Shown: positions 1 to 8,505 of the stretch, piece by piece | How the letters are laid out: each line of letters begins with the position of its first letter | How positions within the stretch are numbered: the stretch's first letter is position 1 | Notes under the pieces: generated by a model | What the model was told of the DNA's origin: nothing | The model's database searches: none | Seen by the model: only the letters and a program-made list of their open reading frames with translations | Assembly: GCF_027533645.1 (NCBI RefSeq) | Contig: NZ_JAQAGY010000008.1 | Location: forward strand, 62,001-126,000 | DNA from: Paenibacillus caseinilyticus | Lineage (GTDB): Bacteria; Bacillota; Bacilli; Paenibacillales; NBRC-103111 | DNA length: 64,000 nt | Direction of reading: 5' to 3' | Program-made: the position numbers and the translations under genes

Positions 1-1482
1 GGCCGCCAAGGTGCCATTGCGGTGCTTGAGCAGATGAAGCCCTGCCGGGTGGCCTTCCACCCTGCCAGACGTTCCCGGCGCATCCGTGGCGCACTGGGAC
101 TTCAGCAGCAGAATAACGTCAGCGGAGGCCTCCACCCCTTCGGGCAGCCGCTCTTCCCCGATGTCGCTCGGGATCGCTGCCACCACAGGGCCGCCCCACT
201 CTCTGGACCACTGCTTGAGGGCATAGGCCAGCATGGTCTGATACTCGGCTGCCGTTCCCCGCGCAAGCCCGCTGCCGGGGGCGGATGGAATACGGTGGAG
301 GTGATCGATGAAGACCACCGGCGTTTTGCCCGCTATTCCGGCTATCCGTTCGATGGAGCCCAGCACCCGCTCCAGTGTAGTTTCGGGCGAACACTCGAGA
401 GTCCACTGCAGCTTGCTGATCGGAATGAACTGCTTGCTCGCCTCGTTCACCTCGTCCGGAGCCGCCGTGCCGCCCAGCACCCTCTGGGGTTCCGTGCCGA
501 TCAAGCGTGCAATGCTCCGCGCCCAGAGCTCGAAGGCCGTCATATCCCAGGACACATAGACCACAGGCGTCCCTTCGCCAGCGATATGGTCGGCCATCTG
601 TTTCATGAGCATGGTTTTGCCTGAAGAGGCGCACCCTGCCAGCAGATAGAGCCCGCTGCGCAGCCCGCCGAACAGCGCTTCGTCCAGCCTGGCGAATCCT
701 GTGGGCACTCCGGTTACCTGGCCGCGGTGTCGCTTCATGTACTCTTCCGTATACACGGTTATGTTCTTGACATCCGGGGCAATCGGAAGCAGCAGCGATT
801 CTTCCATGGTTTCATTAAGAATCTGCGAGAAGGTTTCGAGCGGACTCTTCACCCGGCTGAAGAAATCGTTCGCATCCCGGATCGTCTCGGGTAAATTAAC
901 AATAAAGGACTGCTTTGCCGTAGATTGCAGCATTGATTGTATTCTAACACTTTCGCGCCGCCCCAATTCATCGTTGCCGAAACAAATGAAGACGCGCTTG
1001 TCTTTCAGCTTTTCCGCATGGCTTTCCTTGAACATCATCCAGACAGGGACACATACGGCCGGTAGCCGGGCCTGCGAGAGGCTCAGCACATCGAACACTC
1101 CGCTGCAGAGCACGACATCATCCGCGTCATCCAGCACCTCTTCGTTGAACAGGTACTCTTCCACGCCGAGCAGCGCTTTGTACTTCGGCTCGCGGTTGTC
1201 GATCGAGCGGCCGATCAGGTCCACAACGGCGCCCTCCGGATTCTCGATTGGAACGATGATCCGGTTCTCGAAGAAATCCCCGAGCTTGTCGGAAGCGACG
1301 TAGAACCCGATGCGCCCCGGTTCGAAGCCGAGACGGTACCGCTCGACCGTCTCCGCTTCAATTCCACGGCGCTGGAGATAAAAGAGCGCTTCCTCCCGGA
1401 GCTGCTTATGGTAATGGACGGCAAGCTCTTCTAGATCGAATGACGACTTCGCCGCCGCTTGCTTGTTCTGGCTTATGGACAT
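1..1482 (-). CDS. Toprim/DnaB-like (Twinkle/T7 gp4-like) helicase, 3' end outside window
   Basis: The frame is open from an ATG at 1482, behind a GGGGGA-type ribosome site, to the left window edge, giving 494 visible codons. Residues about 30-115 resemble the N-terminal part of the DnaG catalytic core, about 118-200 a Toprim fold, and about 255 onward a RecA/DnaB-type helicase core with Walker A GCASSGKT (283-290) and a Walker B-like VVFIDH. This is the domain order of T7 gp4 and Twinkle, but no N-terminal zinc-binding domain is present. The Toprim acidic residues are degraded: the motif-1 Glu is Ser127 (CSGVFD) and the DxD motif reads GND (169-171). I infer an active ATP-dependent helicase with a non-catalytic primase relic. 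It could come from a mobile element, but nothing else here shows that. Confidence 0.75.
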   Translation of the reverse strand, partial: MSISQNKQAAAKSSFDLEELAVHYHKQLREEALFYLQRRGIEAETVERYRLGFEPGRIGFYVASDKLGDFFENRIIVPIENPEGAVVDLIGRSIDNREPKYKALLGVEEYLFNEEVLDDADDVVLCSGVFDVLSLSQARLPAVCVPVWMMFKESHAEKLKDKRVFICFGNDELGRRESVRIQSMLQSTAKQSFIVNLPETIRDANDFFSRVKSPLETFSQILNETMEESLLLPIAPDVKNITVYTEEYMKRHRGQVTGVPTGFARLDEALFGGLRSGLYLLAGCASSGKTMLMKQMADHIAGEGTPVVYVSWDMTAFELWARSIARLIGTEPQRVLGGTAAPDEVNEASKQFIPISKLQWTLECSPETTLERVLGSIERIAGIAGKTPVVFIDHLHRIPSAPGSGLARGTAAEYQTMLAYALKQWSREWGGPVVAAIPSDIGEERLPEGVEASADVILLLKSQCATDAPGTSGRVEGHPAGLHLLKHRNGTLAA

Positions 1483-1623
1483 GTTCGTTGTTCCCCCTGT
1501 CTAAAGAATCCCGCAAAAAAAGCATTCCCCAAAAACAGTCGTTTTTGTTGAATGCTTACCATGTCTACAGCTTGTTTTTTCAAGCGCAAATCTCTAAGAA
1601 CACTCCAGACCTTTCGGACCGGG

Positions 1624-2226
1624 TTATTGGAATTTGGCGCACAGCACCTTGACCGCGTCGGATTCGATCACCGTCTTGCCGTACTCCTCGAGCATGGCTT
1701 GTGTAACGGAAGTCGATTCGCCGAACTCGGACAGTACGGCTACGATCGCTTGCAGGCGCTTCTCCTCCATATCGACCGCATCGAGCAGGAGAATCCACTT
1801 GTTCTTGAACGAGTATAATGTACCCCCATCAATCAAGAGCGGGTTTATCACTTTGGCCATGCGGAGCAGATCTTCAAAATCATGGAAGGCGTACGTGATC
1901 TGGTCGGTCTCATCCATCGTCACTTCCAGCTCGTACACTTCCTCCATTTCATCCTCAAGCGTGTCTTCCCCGTGAGTGAGGTTCATCTTCCCTCTGGTAA
2001 CAATCACCATCATACCTTGGGCAGGCATAGCAAGAACTTCCACGGCAAGCGGACCGGTAGCGTCAAAGCCAAGCTCCATATAGGCTTGGTCCATCATTTC
2101 GCTAAACAGCTCATGAACCTTGGGGATCTCTCTCCACATGTCATCCTTATGAATGCCTCGCTCCGTTAAGTCATCGAATGTGAGGAATATCCGTATCTTG
2201 TCCTGACTTAAACGCTCCATTTTCAT
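1624..2226 (-). CDS. mecA: MecA/YpbH-family ClpC adaptor protein
   Basis: The 200-residue acidic protein begins MKMERLSQDKIRIFLTFDDL and matches the MecA family throughout. In Bacillus, MecA delivers ComK and other substrates to the ClpC-ClpP protease; the N-terminal part binds substrate and the C-terminal part binds ClpC. ATG 2226 was chosen because GGGAGGAATCC lies just upstream; an in-frame ATG at 2280 lacks such a site. Length is between B. subtilis MecA and its paralogue YpbH, so the paralogue assignment is less certain than the family. It stands alone, with its own promoter. Confidence 0.88.
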   Translation of the reverse strand: MKMERLSQDKIRIFLTFDDLTERGIHKDDMWREIPKVHELFSEMMDQAYMELGFDATGPLAVEVLAMPAQGMMVIVTRGKMNLTHGEDTLEDEMEEVYELEVTMDETDQITYAFHDFEDLLRMAKVINPLLIDGGTLYSFKNKWILLLDAVDMEEKRLQAIVAVLSEFGESTSVTQAMLEEYGKTVIESDAVKVLCAKFQ

Positions 2227-2327
2227 ACTGGATTCCTCCCTTGCCGACTGTATTAACAGCTTATGAAAATAGGTTCTCAAAGGTGAGATATGAACGCGAG
2301 TTACAGCTTGTATTCCATGATACGATT

Positions 2328-2336
2328 ATTATATCA
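2328..2336 (-). promoter_or_regulatory. Extended -10 promoter of mecA
   Basis: The minus strand reads TGATATAAT, a TGn-extended perfect -10 hexamer, about 100 bases upstream of the mecA start. A weak TTCTTT lies 16 bases further upstream as the -35. No other gene lies between. Confidence 0.5.
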
Positions 2337-2385
2337 CAAAAGGCCAAGAAAAGAACGGTTATCCCCCTAAATTTAAGCTCCTTTT

Positions 2386-2433
2386 GCGGAAAAAGAGAAG
2401 GCCGCCGCCCGGGTATCGAGCAACGGCCTTCTC
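2386..2433 (-). terminator. Rho-independent terminator of the YtxH-like gene
   Basis: A perfect 10-bp inverted repeat, GAGAAGGCCG with CGGCCTTCTC, is followed on the minus strand by TTTTTCC. It lies just beyond the stop of the gene at 2456. Confidence 0.8.
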
Positions 2434-2455
2434 TTGAAACGCAAACCGGCGCTGA

Positions 2456-2803
2456 TCAGTGGGCCCGGTGCTCTTCCTTCGCATGGCTGCTTGCCAGAAT
2501 CTCGGCCACCGTAGCGGAAAGCTGCGGGTCTTTCTTCACGATTTCCTCTACCTTGCTCATGCCGTCCGAGGCCGAGAGCAGGTCCTCCGCTCCGCCTTCT
2601 TTTTTGGAACGCGAGGAGGCGGACTTGCTCTCGGACCGCTTCGATTTATCCTTCTCCTTCTTATCCTGTCCTGCCGAAAGCAGGCTGCCCATAGCATCGC
2701 TGCTGCTCAGAGCGGAGAACAGCATCGGTCCCTTGCGGTTGGACAAATAAACGGCTGCGGCGGCCCCTACGATACCGCCCAGCAGAAACGTACTCAGCTT
2801 CAT
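2456..2803 (-). CDS. YtxH-like small membrane-anchored protein
   Basis: The 115-residue protein starts with a short glycine/alanine-rich membrane segment (residues about 5-21) followed by a highly charged Lys/Glu/Ser tail (about 45-75) and a predicted helical C-terminus. This resembles YtxH-domain general stress proteins of Firmicutes, whose molecular role is unclear. ATG 2803 follows GGAGGGATCCCAT; upstream in-frame ATGs give an implausible proline-rich extension. The function is not recognised beyond this architecture. Confidence 0.65.
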   Translation of the reverse strand: MKLSTFLLGGIVGAAAAVYLSNRKGPMLFSALSSSDAMGSLLSAGQDKKEKDKSKRSESKSASSRSKKEGGAEDLLSASDGMSKVEEIVKKDPQLSATVAEILASSHAKEEHRAH

Positions 2804-2882
2804 ATGGGATCCCTCCGTAAGATAATCGTATTCGACCTTATTTTCCGTTAGGAGAGCTGCTGCCATGCATGATAAAATAAGG

Positions 2883-2915
2883 AAGCCCACTGCGTCTTGT
2901 AGCCGCAGCGGGTTT
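2883..2915 (+). other. Hairpin in the leader of the deacetylase gene
   Basis: AAGCCCACTGCG can pair with CGCAGCGGGTTT (two G-U pairs) and is followed by CTTGCC. It lies 47 bases before the GTG start at 2962. No plus-strand gene ends here, so it is either a weak leader attenuator or the end of an unseen short transcript. Confidence 0.3.
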
Positions 2916-2961
2916 CTTGCCCATTCATCAAACCTGTACTTGCCGAGAGGAGTTATTGCAC

Positions 2962-3828
2962 GTGTATTTACCTTTGGATCTTCGCCTGTTGGCCGCGCTG
3001 GGAGCGGCCTTACTGCTGGGCTCTTGCAATTCGGCGGCCCCTGCCGCCCCGCCTTCGCAGGCTGCAGCGCCGGCCTCTTCGCCGCCGGCTCCTGCTGCTG
3101 GTGAGCCCGCGCAGGAGCCGGTGCCGGCCGCCGCGGGTGACAGCGCTGCGCGCCCAAGTCCTTCCGAGCAGCATCCGGAGCCGGAGAAAAAGCGGTACCG
3201 GCTGAACACAAAAACATACGATATCAAACCCGCCGACGGCTCGGAGGCACCGGCGAAGGTGGTTCTACTGACCTTTGACGACGGCCCCAAAGAACTCGCT
3301 CTGAACGAGTCGCTGCTGGGCACACTTGACAAACACAAAGCCAAAGCGATCTTCTTCGTAAACGGGTACAGGGTCCGGCAGAACCCGGATATCCTGAAGC
3401 TGATCCACAGCCGCGGACACACTATCGGCAACCACTCTTGGGACCATATCGACCTGAAGAAGGAGTCCGCAGAAAGCGTAGAACGGCAGATCGGCGACGT
3501 TCAGCAGGAAGTAAGAACGCTGACCGGCGAGGCGCCCCGCTTCTTCCGCCCGCCCTTCGGTTCCGGCAGCGAGACGGTCAGGGAAGCCGCCCGTGCGCAC
3601 AACCTTCTCTATATGACCTGGTCCAACGGCTCGAAGGACTGGGAGATGACCACGAAAAAAAACGACCCGCAAAAGGTCGTTACGAATGTGCTGGAGCAGC
3701 TGCGCCCCGGCAGCAACATCCTGATGCATGAGCTGCCCTGGACGGCGCAAGCTTTGGATCAGCTGTTATCGTCGCTTGAGGAGAAGGGTTACGGCTTCGC
3801 CGATCCCGCCTCGCTTCTCTCCGAATAA
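2962..3828 (+). CDS. Polysaccharide deacetylase (NodB/CE4) lipoprotein
   Basis: A lipoprotein signal with lipobox LGSC is followed by a Pro/Ala-rich linker of about 50 residues and a NodB homology domain. CE4 motifs are visible: TFDDGP, the metal-binding HSWDH, RPPFGS, and the late MHEL. The family removes N- or O-acetyl groups from peptidoglycan or other polysaccharides, here presumably outside the membrane. GTG 2962 was chosen because GAGAGGAG sits nine bases upstream and the next residues form a normal signal peptide. The substrate cannot be told from sequence. Its 3' end overlaps the convergent gene at 3766 by 63 bases. Confidence 0.88.
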   Translation: MYLPLDLRLLAALGAALLLGSCNSAAPAAPPSQAAAPASSPPAPAAGEPAQEPVPAAAGDSAARPSPSEQHPEPEKKRYRLNTKTYDIKPADGSEAPAKVVLLTFDDGPKELALNESLLGTLDKHKAKAIFFVNGYRVRQNPDILKLIHSRGHTIGNHSWDHIDLKKESAESVERQIGDVQQEVRTLTGEAPRFFRPPFGSGSETVREAARAHNLLYMTWSNGSKDWEMTTKKNDPQKVVTNVLEQLRPGSNILMHELPWTAQALDQLLSSLEEKGYGFADPASLLSE

Positions 3829-4056
3829 CCCCTCTCCATGAAGCCGCATATATCCCCAGAATAAAAGTCCTATCACAAGCAGTACAAAAATCCATAAGAG
3901 TGACCGATAAAAGAAAGGAAGCCATTTTTCCTTCTCGGTCGGATGTACGGTCTTGCGCGGAGGAAGATAGTGATCGTCAGCAGCGGAGGGACCGGTCACC
4001 GGCCTCTCCGCCTGCGTTCCCCGCTCCTCTGTCCGGCCCTGCGGTTTGTGGTTCAT
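3766..4056 (-). CDS. Hypothetical single-pass membrane protein
   Basis: The 96-residue product has a charged, proline-containing N-terminus (1-45), one strong membrane segment (about 50-68) and a basic C-terminus. The ATG abuts the stop codon of the protease gene (TAGATG), and AGGAG of its ribosome site lies inside that gene, so the two are probably translationally coupled. I recognise no family. Its 3' end overlaps the convergent deacetylase gene. Confidence 0.6.
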   Translation of the reverse strand: MNHKPQGRTEERGTQAERPVTGPSAADDHYLPPRKTVHPTEKEKWLPFFYRSLLWIFVLLVIGLLFWGYMRLHGEGLFGEKRGGIGEAVTLLLKRR

Positions 4057-4656
4057 CTATTCTTCTCTCCTATAGCGAAGAATACAGCCCATCACGAAAT
4101 CGATCAGAAAATGGGCAAGAATCGGCGTCCACAACGAGCCGGTCTGCAGATAAATCCATCCCAGGCCGTAGGAGATGCCGAAGACCAGACCGGTCATCAG
4201 CCAGTGCTGAAGGTATCGAATATGGATCGCAGCGAACAGAATGCTCGTCCAATATGGTCCCCAGGCATGCTGGATGGCGCCGCGGAAGAGCACTTCCTCG
4301 CAGACGGAGACCACGAGGGACAACAGCGCGATGTGCCATAGCGGCCTGTTCCCGAAGATCCTCTGGTTGACTCCTCCGTCGTCAGTCACTTCCGGAGGTA
4401 CCCAGCGTGAAATGAGGAGATCCGAAGCGAGCACAAGGAGGGCAAACACGGTGCCCCAGACCATGACGGTGTAAGGGTTGCCGGGGGCAAAAAGACGGAC
4501 AAAGGAAGCTTTTTGGAAAAACAGAATGACGGCCCCGGCAAGCAGCACCAGCCCTTGGGTCATATACAGGTTGACAAGCAGCATCCGGTCATCCAGCTCC
4601 TGGATATCCACCTTGCGGAATTTCAGATCTTTAAGTTTAAAATTGAATTTTTTCAT
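4057..4656 (-). CDS. CPBP-family (CAAX-type) intramembrane metalloprotease
   Basis: A 199-residue polytopic membrane protein carrying the three CPBP motifs: CEEVLFRG (EExxxR), FAAIH, and HFLID near the C-terminus. These conserved Glu and His residues form the active site in Rce1-type glutamate proteases. Bacterial members act in bacteriocin immunity, protein secretion or signalling; the substrate here is unknown. It is followed without a gap by a small membrane protein gene. Confidence 0.85.
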   Translation of the reverse strand: MKKFNFKLKDLKFRKVDIQELDDRMLLVNLYMTQGLVLLAGAVILFFQKASFVRLFAPGNPYTVMVWGTVFALLVLASDLLISRWVPPEVTDDGGVNQRIFGNRPLWHIALLSLVVSVCEEVLFRGAIQHAWGPYWTSILFAAIHIRYLQHWLMTGLVFGISYGLGWIYLQTGSLWTPILAHFLIDFVMGCILRYRREE

Positions 4657-4735
4657 CCGGTTTTCCTTTTTTCGACATATTCCTTATCCTTGTAAACAAC
4701 CCCAAGAACAAGATTCAGGGCAGGAGGTGCTTCTT

Positions 4736-5644
4736 ATGCAAAAACGTCTCAGTGGTTCGGACTACCTGTATGTCGTTACTTTTATCTTCATGCTGGTCGT
4801 GGCTCTCGGCGCCTTCTTCCTCGGACTGAAGCTCGGCCAGCAAAAATCAGACGCGAAATACGAGGCGCTGATCGTGAAACAATCGGAGGAGGAGCACGGC
4901 TTCACCGCTTACCACCAGCAGTATCTGGTATCGTTCTATCATACCATCTACCAGCCTTACATGGAATTTCACAAGAAATGGTTCGAGAAAACCGATGAGC
5001 TGCAGAGCGGCTCCCTCGATCCGTCCAGCATGATCAAAGAACTCCGCAAGCTGGCAGATGAAACCTACGCGGTGCTGGAGACCAAAACGATGCCGGATTC
5101 CTCCCCCATGCTCAAGGATGCGCACACGGATTATATGCGGAGCCTGAAGCTGTTCAGCGAAGGCCTCGGCAGCCTGGCAGCCAAGGCCAGCAGCCAAAGT
5201 CAAGGCGATCTTCTCAAGAGTATCGCAGGTGACGCCTATGTGAAAGAAGCGAAGAACTTTGCGCTGAAAGCCGAGAAAGAATATTACGGCTCCATTATCC
5301 TCTGGAACCAGTCGGTCAACCCGCAGTTCGCCGCGCTCGACGTCACGCGTGATCTGAGTCTGGCCGATTGGAGCGCCCTCCCGTTGAACTCCAAGAACGA
5401 TTACAGCGCCCAGCTTATGCTTGGCAGCAAAGTCTTCGAGGCCTTCACGCCCCAGGACCTCACAATCCGCATTGACGAAATGGTCGCAAGCGGCCAGGCG
5501 AAAAATATGGGCATCAGCCAGGTAAAACCGGTGATGGACATGCTTCTGGCTACAGAAGCGGTACGTCCGGGCGACTTCCTGCGGGGCAAAGACAAGCGGT
5601 ACGGCAGCGAAGTGCTGCCCCAGCTGCCCTTCTTCACGAATTAA
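4736..5644 (+). CDS. Membrane-anchored extracytoplasmic protein of unknown function
   Basis: ATG 4736 follows a strong AGGAGGTG, giving 302 residues. One N-terminal transmembrane segment (about 10-30) is followed by a hydrophilic, mostly helical domain with no cysteines, likely outside the cell. I see no catalytic motif or named domain. A clear terminator follows, so it is probably monocistronic. Function unknown. Confidence 0.7.
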   Translation: MQKRLSGSDYLYVVTFIFMLVVALGAFFLGLKLGQQKSDAKYEALIVKQSEEEHGFTAYHQQYLVSFYHTIYQPYMEFHKKWFEKTDELQSGSLDPSSMIKELRKLADETYAVLETKTMPDSSPMLKDAHTDYMRSLKLFSEGLGSLAAKASSQSQGDLLKSIAGDAYVKEAKNFALKAEKEYYGSIILWNQSVNPQFAALDVTRDLSLADWSALPLNSKNDYSAQLMLGSKVFEAFTPQDLTIRIDEMVASGQAKNMGISQVKPVMDMLLATEAVRPGDFLRGKDKRYGSEVLPQLPFFTN

Positions 5645-5656
5645 TCCCGCCGCTTC

Positions 5657-5694
5657 AAGCCGCAGGTCCTCACCCATGGGACTGCGGCTTTTTG
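5657..5694 (+). terminator. Rho-independent terminator
   Basis: AAGCCGCAGTCC-type stem: AAGCCGCAGGTCC pairs with GGGACTGCGGCTT, then TTTTGTT. It lies 13 bases after the stop of the unknown membrane protein. Confidence 0.8.
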
Positions 5695-5710
5695 TTATGC
5701 AGCCCATGCC

Positions 5711-6037
5711 TCAATCGTACTGGAAGCCCCGCAGGGCGGCTATGGCCGCCATTCCCCCGTCTACGTTCACCAGCTTGGAGAAGCCCTGCTGCCGCAAGTA
5801 CAGGCAGACATTGACGCTGCGCACGCCGTGGGCGCAGACCACATAGATGTCCCGGTCCTTCGGCAGTTCCTCCATCCGGGCTGGGATCGTGTTCATCGGC
5901 ATTAGCACCGCACGCTCCTCATGATAGTACTCCCACTCGTAAGGCTCACGTACGTCCAGGATGAGATCTCCCTCCAATTCCCCCGCTTTCCGCTTTTGCT
6001 CAAAGTCTTCGGGAGCGATCCGCTGCATTTCCGTCAT
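5711..6037 (-). CDS. Rhodanese-like domain protein
   Basis: A 108-residue single rhodanese domain with the active-site loop CAHGVRS, containing the sulfur-carrying cysteine, and the typical LILDVREPYEW start of the fold. Single-domain rhodaneses transfer sulfane sulfur; the natural acceptor is not evident. ATG 6037 was chosen because GGAAGGGAGATC precedes it; upstream codons would add a poorly supported extension. It stands alone. Confidence 0.85.
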   Translation of the reverse strand: MTEMQRIAPEDFEQKRKAGELEGDLILDVREPYEWEYYHEERAVLMPMNTIPARMEELPKDRDIYVVCAHGVRSVNVCLYLRQQGFSKLVNVDGGMAAIAALRGFQYD

Positions 6038-6369
6038 GGTATGATCTCCCTTCCATCGACAAACTTCTCTTTTCTTCCCTATCATACCATTTTGCTAACC
6101 GGGCTGAAAACTGTACTTAGCAGGGACACAGCGATTGTCCATGCGTTATTTTCGTTCGTGTTTTGCTAAATTCATTGATTGTTAGCCGCAATCCGTAAAT
6201 TTTCGCTTTTCGATTGCGTTTTTTCGTCTAAAGCCTTACAATAACACTATAAAGAGGACATAATGTTCGTGCATTGGGCAAGCATGGCAGCATGAGAGGC
6301 ATTCGGAATTGCGGACCAAACCCTATTGACTAGGGCCGTATGCTCATGTTACGCTAATGAAAATTTTAC

Positions 6370-6655
6370 ATCAAACATACCATGACGGAGCCAAGCATAG
6401 TCCGAAACGTACAGAGAACCGGTGGTTGGTGCGAACCGGTCGTATCGATATGCGGAGCACTCCAGAGTTGCTGAGGCGAACCCTTACGAGTAGTCCCAGC
6501 CGGCCGGAAGCCGTTACCCTTCCCGGTCTGTCCCCATAGGCAGACCCTTAAGGCTGTCCGTGCGAGCGTACAGCGAATTAGGGTGGTACCACGAGAATGA
6601 TGCTCCTCGTCCCTTGTATACGCTAGTCGTGTCGGGATCGGGGAGTTTTTGTGTT
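6370..6655 (+). promoter_or_regulatory. T-box leader (tRNA-sensing riboswitch) of serA
   Basis: Stem I features are present (AGAGAACCGGTGGTTGGTGCG region, 6411-6432), and the T-box core AGGGTGGTACCACG (6580-6593) leads into a GC-rich stem CTCCTCG / CGGGGAG followed by TTTTTGTG (to about 6655). This is the usual terminator/antiterminator architecture. Serine would be the expected ligand; AGC (6456-6458) and TCC (6461-6463) both lie in the probable specifier region, but I could not settle the fold. A TATAAA at 6249-6254 may be the -10. The stretch 6038-6248 shows no gene. Confidence 0.88.
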
Positions 6656-6797
6656 GTAAAAAGCGGGGTTGAGGACATAGCCGACCTACCGCTCTAAGCT
6701 TCCACAACGGTTTTTACAACGCAAAAGTTGTAGGTTAAAAGGGTAGTCCGCATGCAAGAGGCATCGAAAAGGAAGAAAAAATGGAGGTATCGTGAAA

Positions 6798-8381
6798 ATG
6801 TTCAAAGTGCTAGTCATGGATGGAATCAGCGACATGGGAATTCAACTGCTCTACGACGCGCCCGATGTGGAAGTAGAAAAAAAGAACGGCCTGTCCGAGG
6901 ATGAACTCGTGGCCGTGATCTCGCAATACGACGCTCTGCTCGTACGCAGCGCCACGAAGGTGACCGACCGGGTCATGGCGGCCGGCAGCAAGCTGAAGGT
7001 CGTCGGACGCGCAGGCGTGGGCGTGGACAATATCGATCTCGGCGCGGCAACCAACCGCGGAATCGTCGTCATCAATGCACCGGACGGCAACACGATCGCC
7101 ACCTGCGAACTGACTTTCGCGATGATGATGTCGCTCGCCCGTACGATCCCGCAAGCTTACAAGAAGACGATCGGCGGAGAATGGGACCGCAAAACGTTCG
7201 TCGGCGTAGAGCTCCGCAACAAAGTGCTCGGCGTACTCGGCATGGGCCGTATCGGCAGTGAAGTCGCCCGCCGCGCCAAGGCGTTCGGTATGGAAGTCCG
7301 CGGTTACGACCCGTTCCTCACCGAAGAGCGCGCAGAGAAACTCGGCGTGAAGCTGGGGACGGTCAACGAAATCTGCCAAGTGGCCGATTTCATCACCGTG
7401 CACACTCCGCTGACGAGCGAAACCCGTCATATGATCTCCCGCCCGCAATTCGAGATCATGAAGAAAGGCGCACGCATCATTAACTGTGCCCGCGGCGGGA
7501 TCATCGACGAGATGGCCCTCGTGGAAGCAATCAATGAAGGCATCGTCGCCGGCGCCGCATTCGACGTCTTCGAACAGGAGCCGCCTCAAGCGGATCACCC
7601 GTTCCTGAACAACCCGAAGATTATCGTGACACCGCATCTCGGCGCCTCCACTGTGGAAGCCCAAGAGAACGTAGCCATCGACGTTTCGGAAGAAGTGCTG
7701 CATATTCTCCGCGAAGAGCCGTTCAAGAATGCCGTCAACATGCCGCAGGTGCCTGCCAACGTACTGAGCGCCCTGCAGCCTTACTTCGGTCTTGGCCTCA
7801 AGCTCGGCGCCCTGCTCGGTCAGACGATCGACGGAGCCATCAGCGAGATCGCCGTTGCCTACTCCGGCGACCTGACGGAAGTGGATACGGCTCCACTCAC
7901 CCGCCATATCGTCAAAGGCGTGCTGGAGAAGCAGCTCGAAGGGGTTAACATCGTGAATGCGATGCACCTGGCGAAAACCCGGGACATCAACATCGTCATT
8001 CAGCAGTCTACGGCGGCGAAGACGTTCACGAACCTGGTCTCCGTTACCCTGAAGACCAAGAATGAAGAACGCGTGATGGCCGGCACCCTGCTCTCTGGCT
8101 ACGGTGAGCGTATCGTACAGATCGATCAGTATCCGGTGGATATCGCTCCGGGCGGCAACCTGCTTCTCATCTCCCATACGGACAAACCGGGGATCATCGG
8201 GAAAGTCGGCACCCTGCTCGGAAGCAATGACGTCAACATCGCCACCATGCAGGTCGGCCGGAAGGTCATCGGCGGCCAGGCGATCATGGTCCTCACCACG
8301 GACAAACAGACGCCGACCGAAGTGATGGCACAGCTCGAACAGCTTCCGGAGCTGATCAAAGTCCGCGAGCTGACGCTCTAA
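6798..8381 (+). CDS. serA: D-3-phosphoglycerate dehydrogenase
   Basis: The first enzyme of the phosphorylated serine pathway oxidises 3-phosphoglycerate with NAD+. The 527-residue protein has substrate- and NAD-binding domains with LGMGRIGSEVARRAKAFGM, the catalytic Arg/Glu/His set (CARGGIID and TPHLGAST regions), an ASB domain (about 320-450) and a C-terminal ACT domain starting near ISHTDKPGI. It is therefore the long type seen in Bacillus. ATG 6798 is nine bases from GGAGGT; GTG 6792 would be too close. The T-box leader links expression to aminoacyl-tRNA supply. Confidence 0.95.
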   Translation: MFKVLVMDGISDMGIQLLYDAPDVEVEKKNGLSEDELVAVISQYDALLVRSATKVTDRVMAAGSKLKVVGRAGVGVDNIDLGAATNRGIVVINAPDGNTIATCELTFAMMMSLARTIPQAYKKTIGGEWDRKTFVGVELRNKVLGVLGMGRIGSEVARRAKAFGMEVRGYDPFLTEERAEKLGVKLGTVNEICQVADFITVHTPLTSETRHMISRPQFEIMKKGARIINCARGGIIDEMALVEAINEGIVAGAAFDVFEQEPPQADHPFLNNPKIIVTPHLGASTVEAQENVAIDVSEEVLHILREEPFKNAVNMPQVPANVLSALQPYFGLGLKLGALLGQTIDGAISEIAVAYSGDLTEVDTAPLTRHIVKGVLEKQLEGVNIVNAMHLAKTRDINIVIQQSTAAKTFTNLVSVTLKTKNEERVMAGTLLSGYGERIVQIDQYPVDIAPGGNLLLISHTDKPGIIGKVGTLLGSNDVNIATMQVGRKVIGGQAIMVLTTDKQTPTEVMAQLEQLPELIKVRELTL

Positions 8382-8459
8382 TTCTTTTCTACTCTTACTA
8401 AATTGGGTCCCTTCCACAAATGTTTCACGGACAACAAGAAAAAAACGTGCCGTTCAACA

Positions 8460-8500
8460 AAAAAAGAAAGCCTCCGATGATGAATCGGAGGCTTTCTTTT
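8460..8500. terminator. Bidirectional terminator between serA and resE
   Basis: GAAAGCCTCCGAT pairs with ATCGGAGGCTTTC (13 bp). An A-rich run precedes the stem and TTTTGGGTTTT follows, so it can serve both converging genes. Confidence 0.85.
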
Positions 8501-8505
8501 GGGTT

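Noticed and set aside
6810-8417. 535-codon open frame antisense to serA
   Set aside because: It follows the GC-biased third positions of serA, lacks a recognisable domain and has no good ribosome site; serA is certain.
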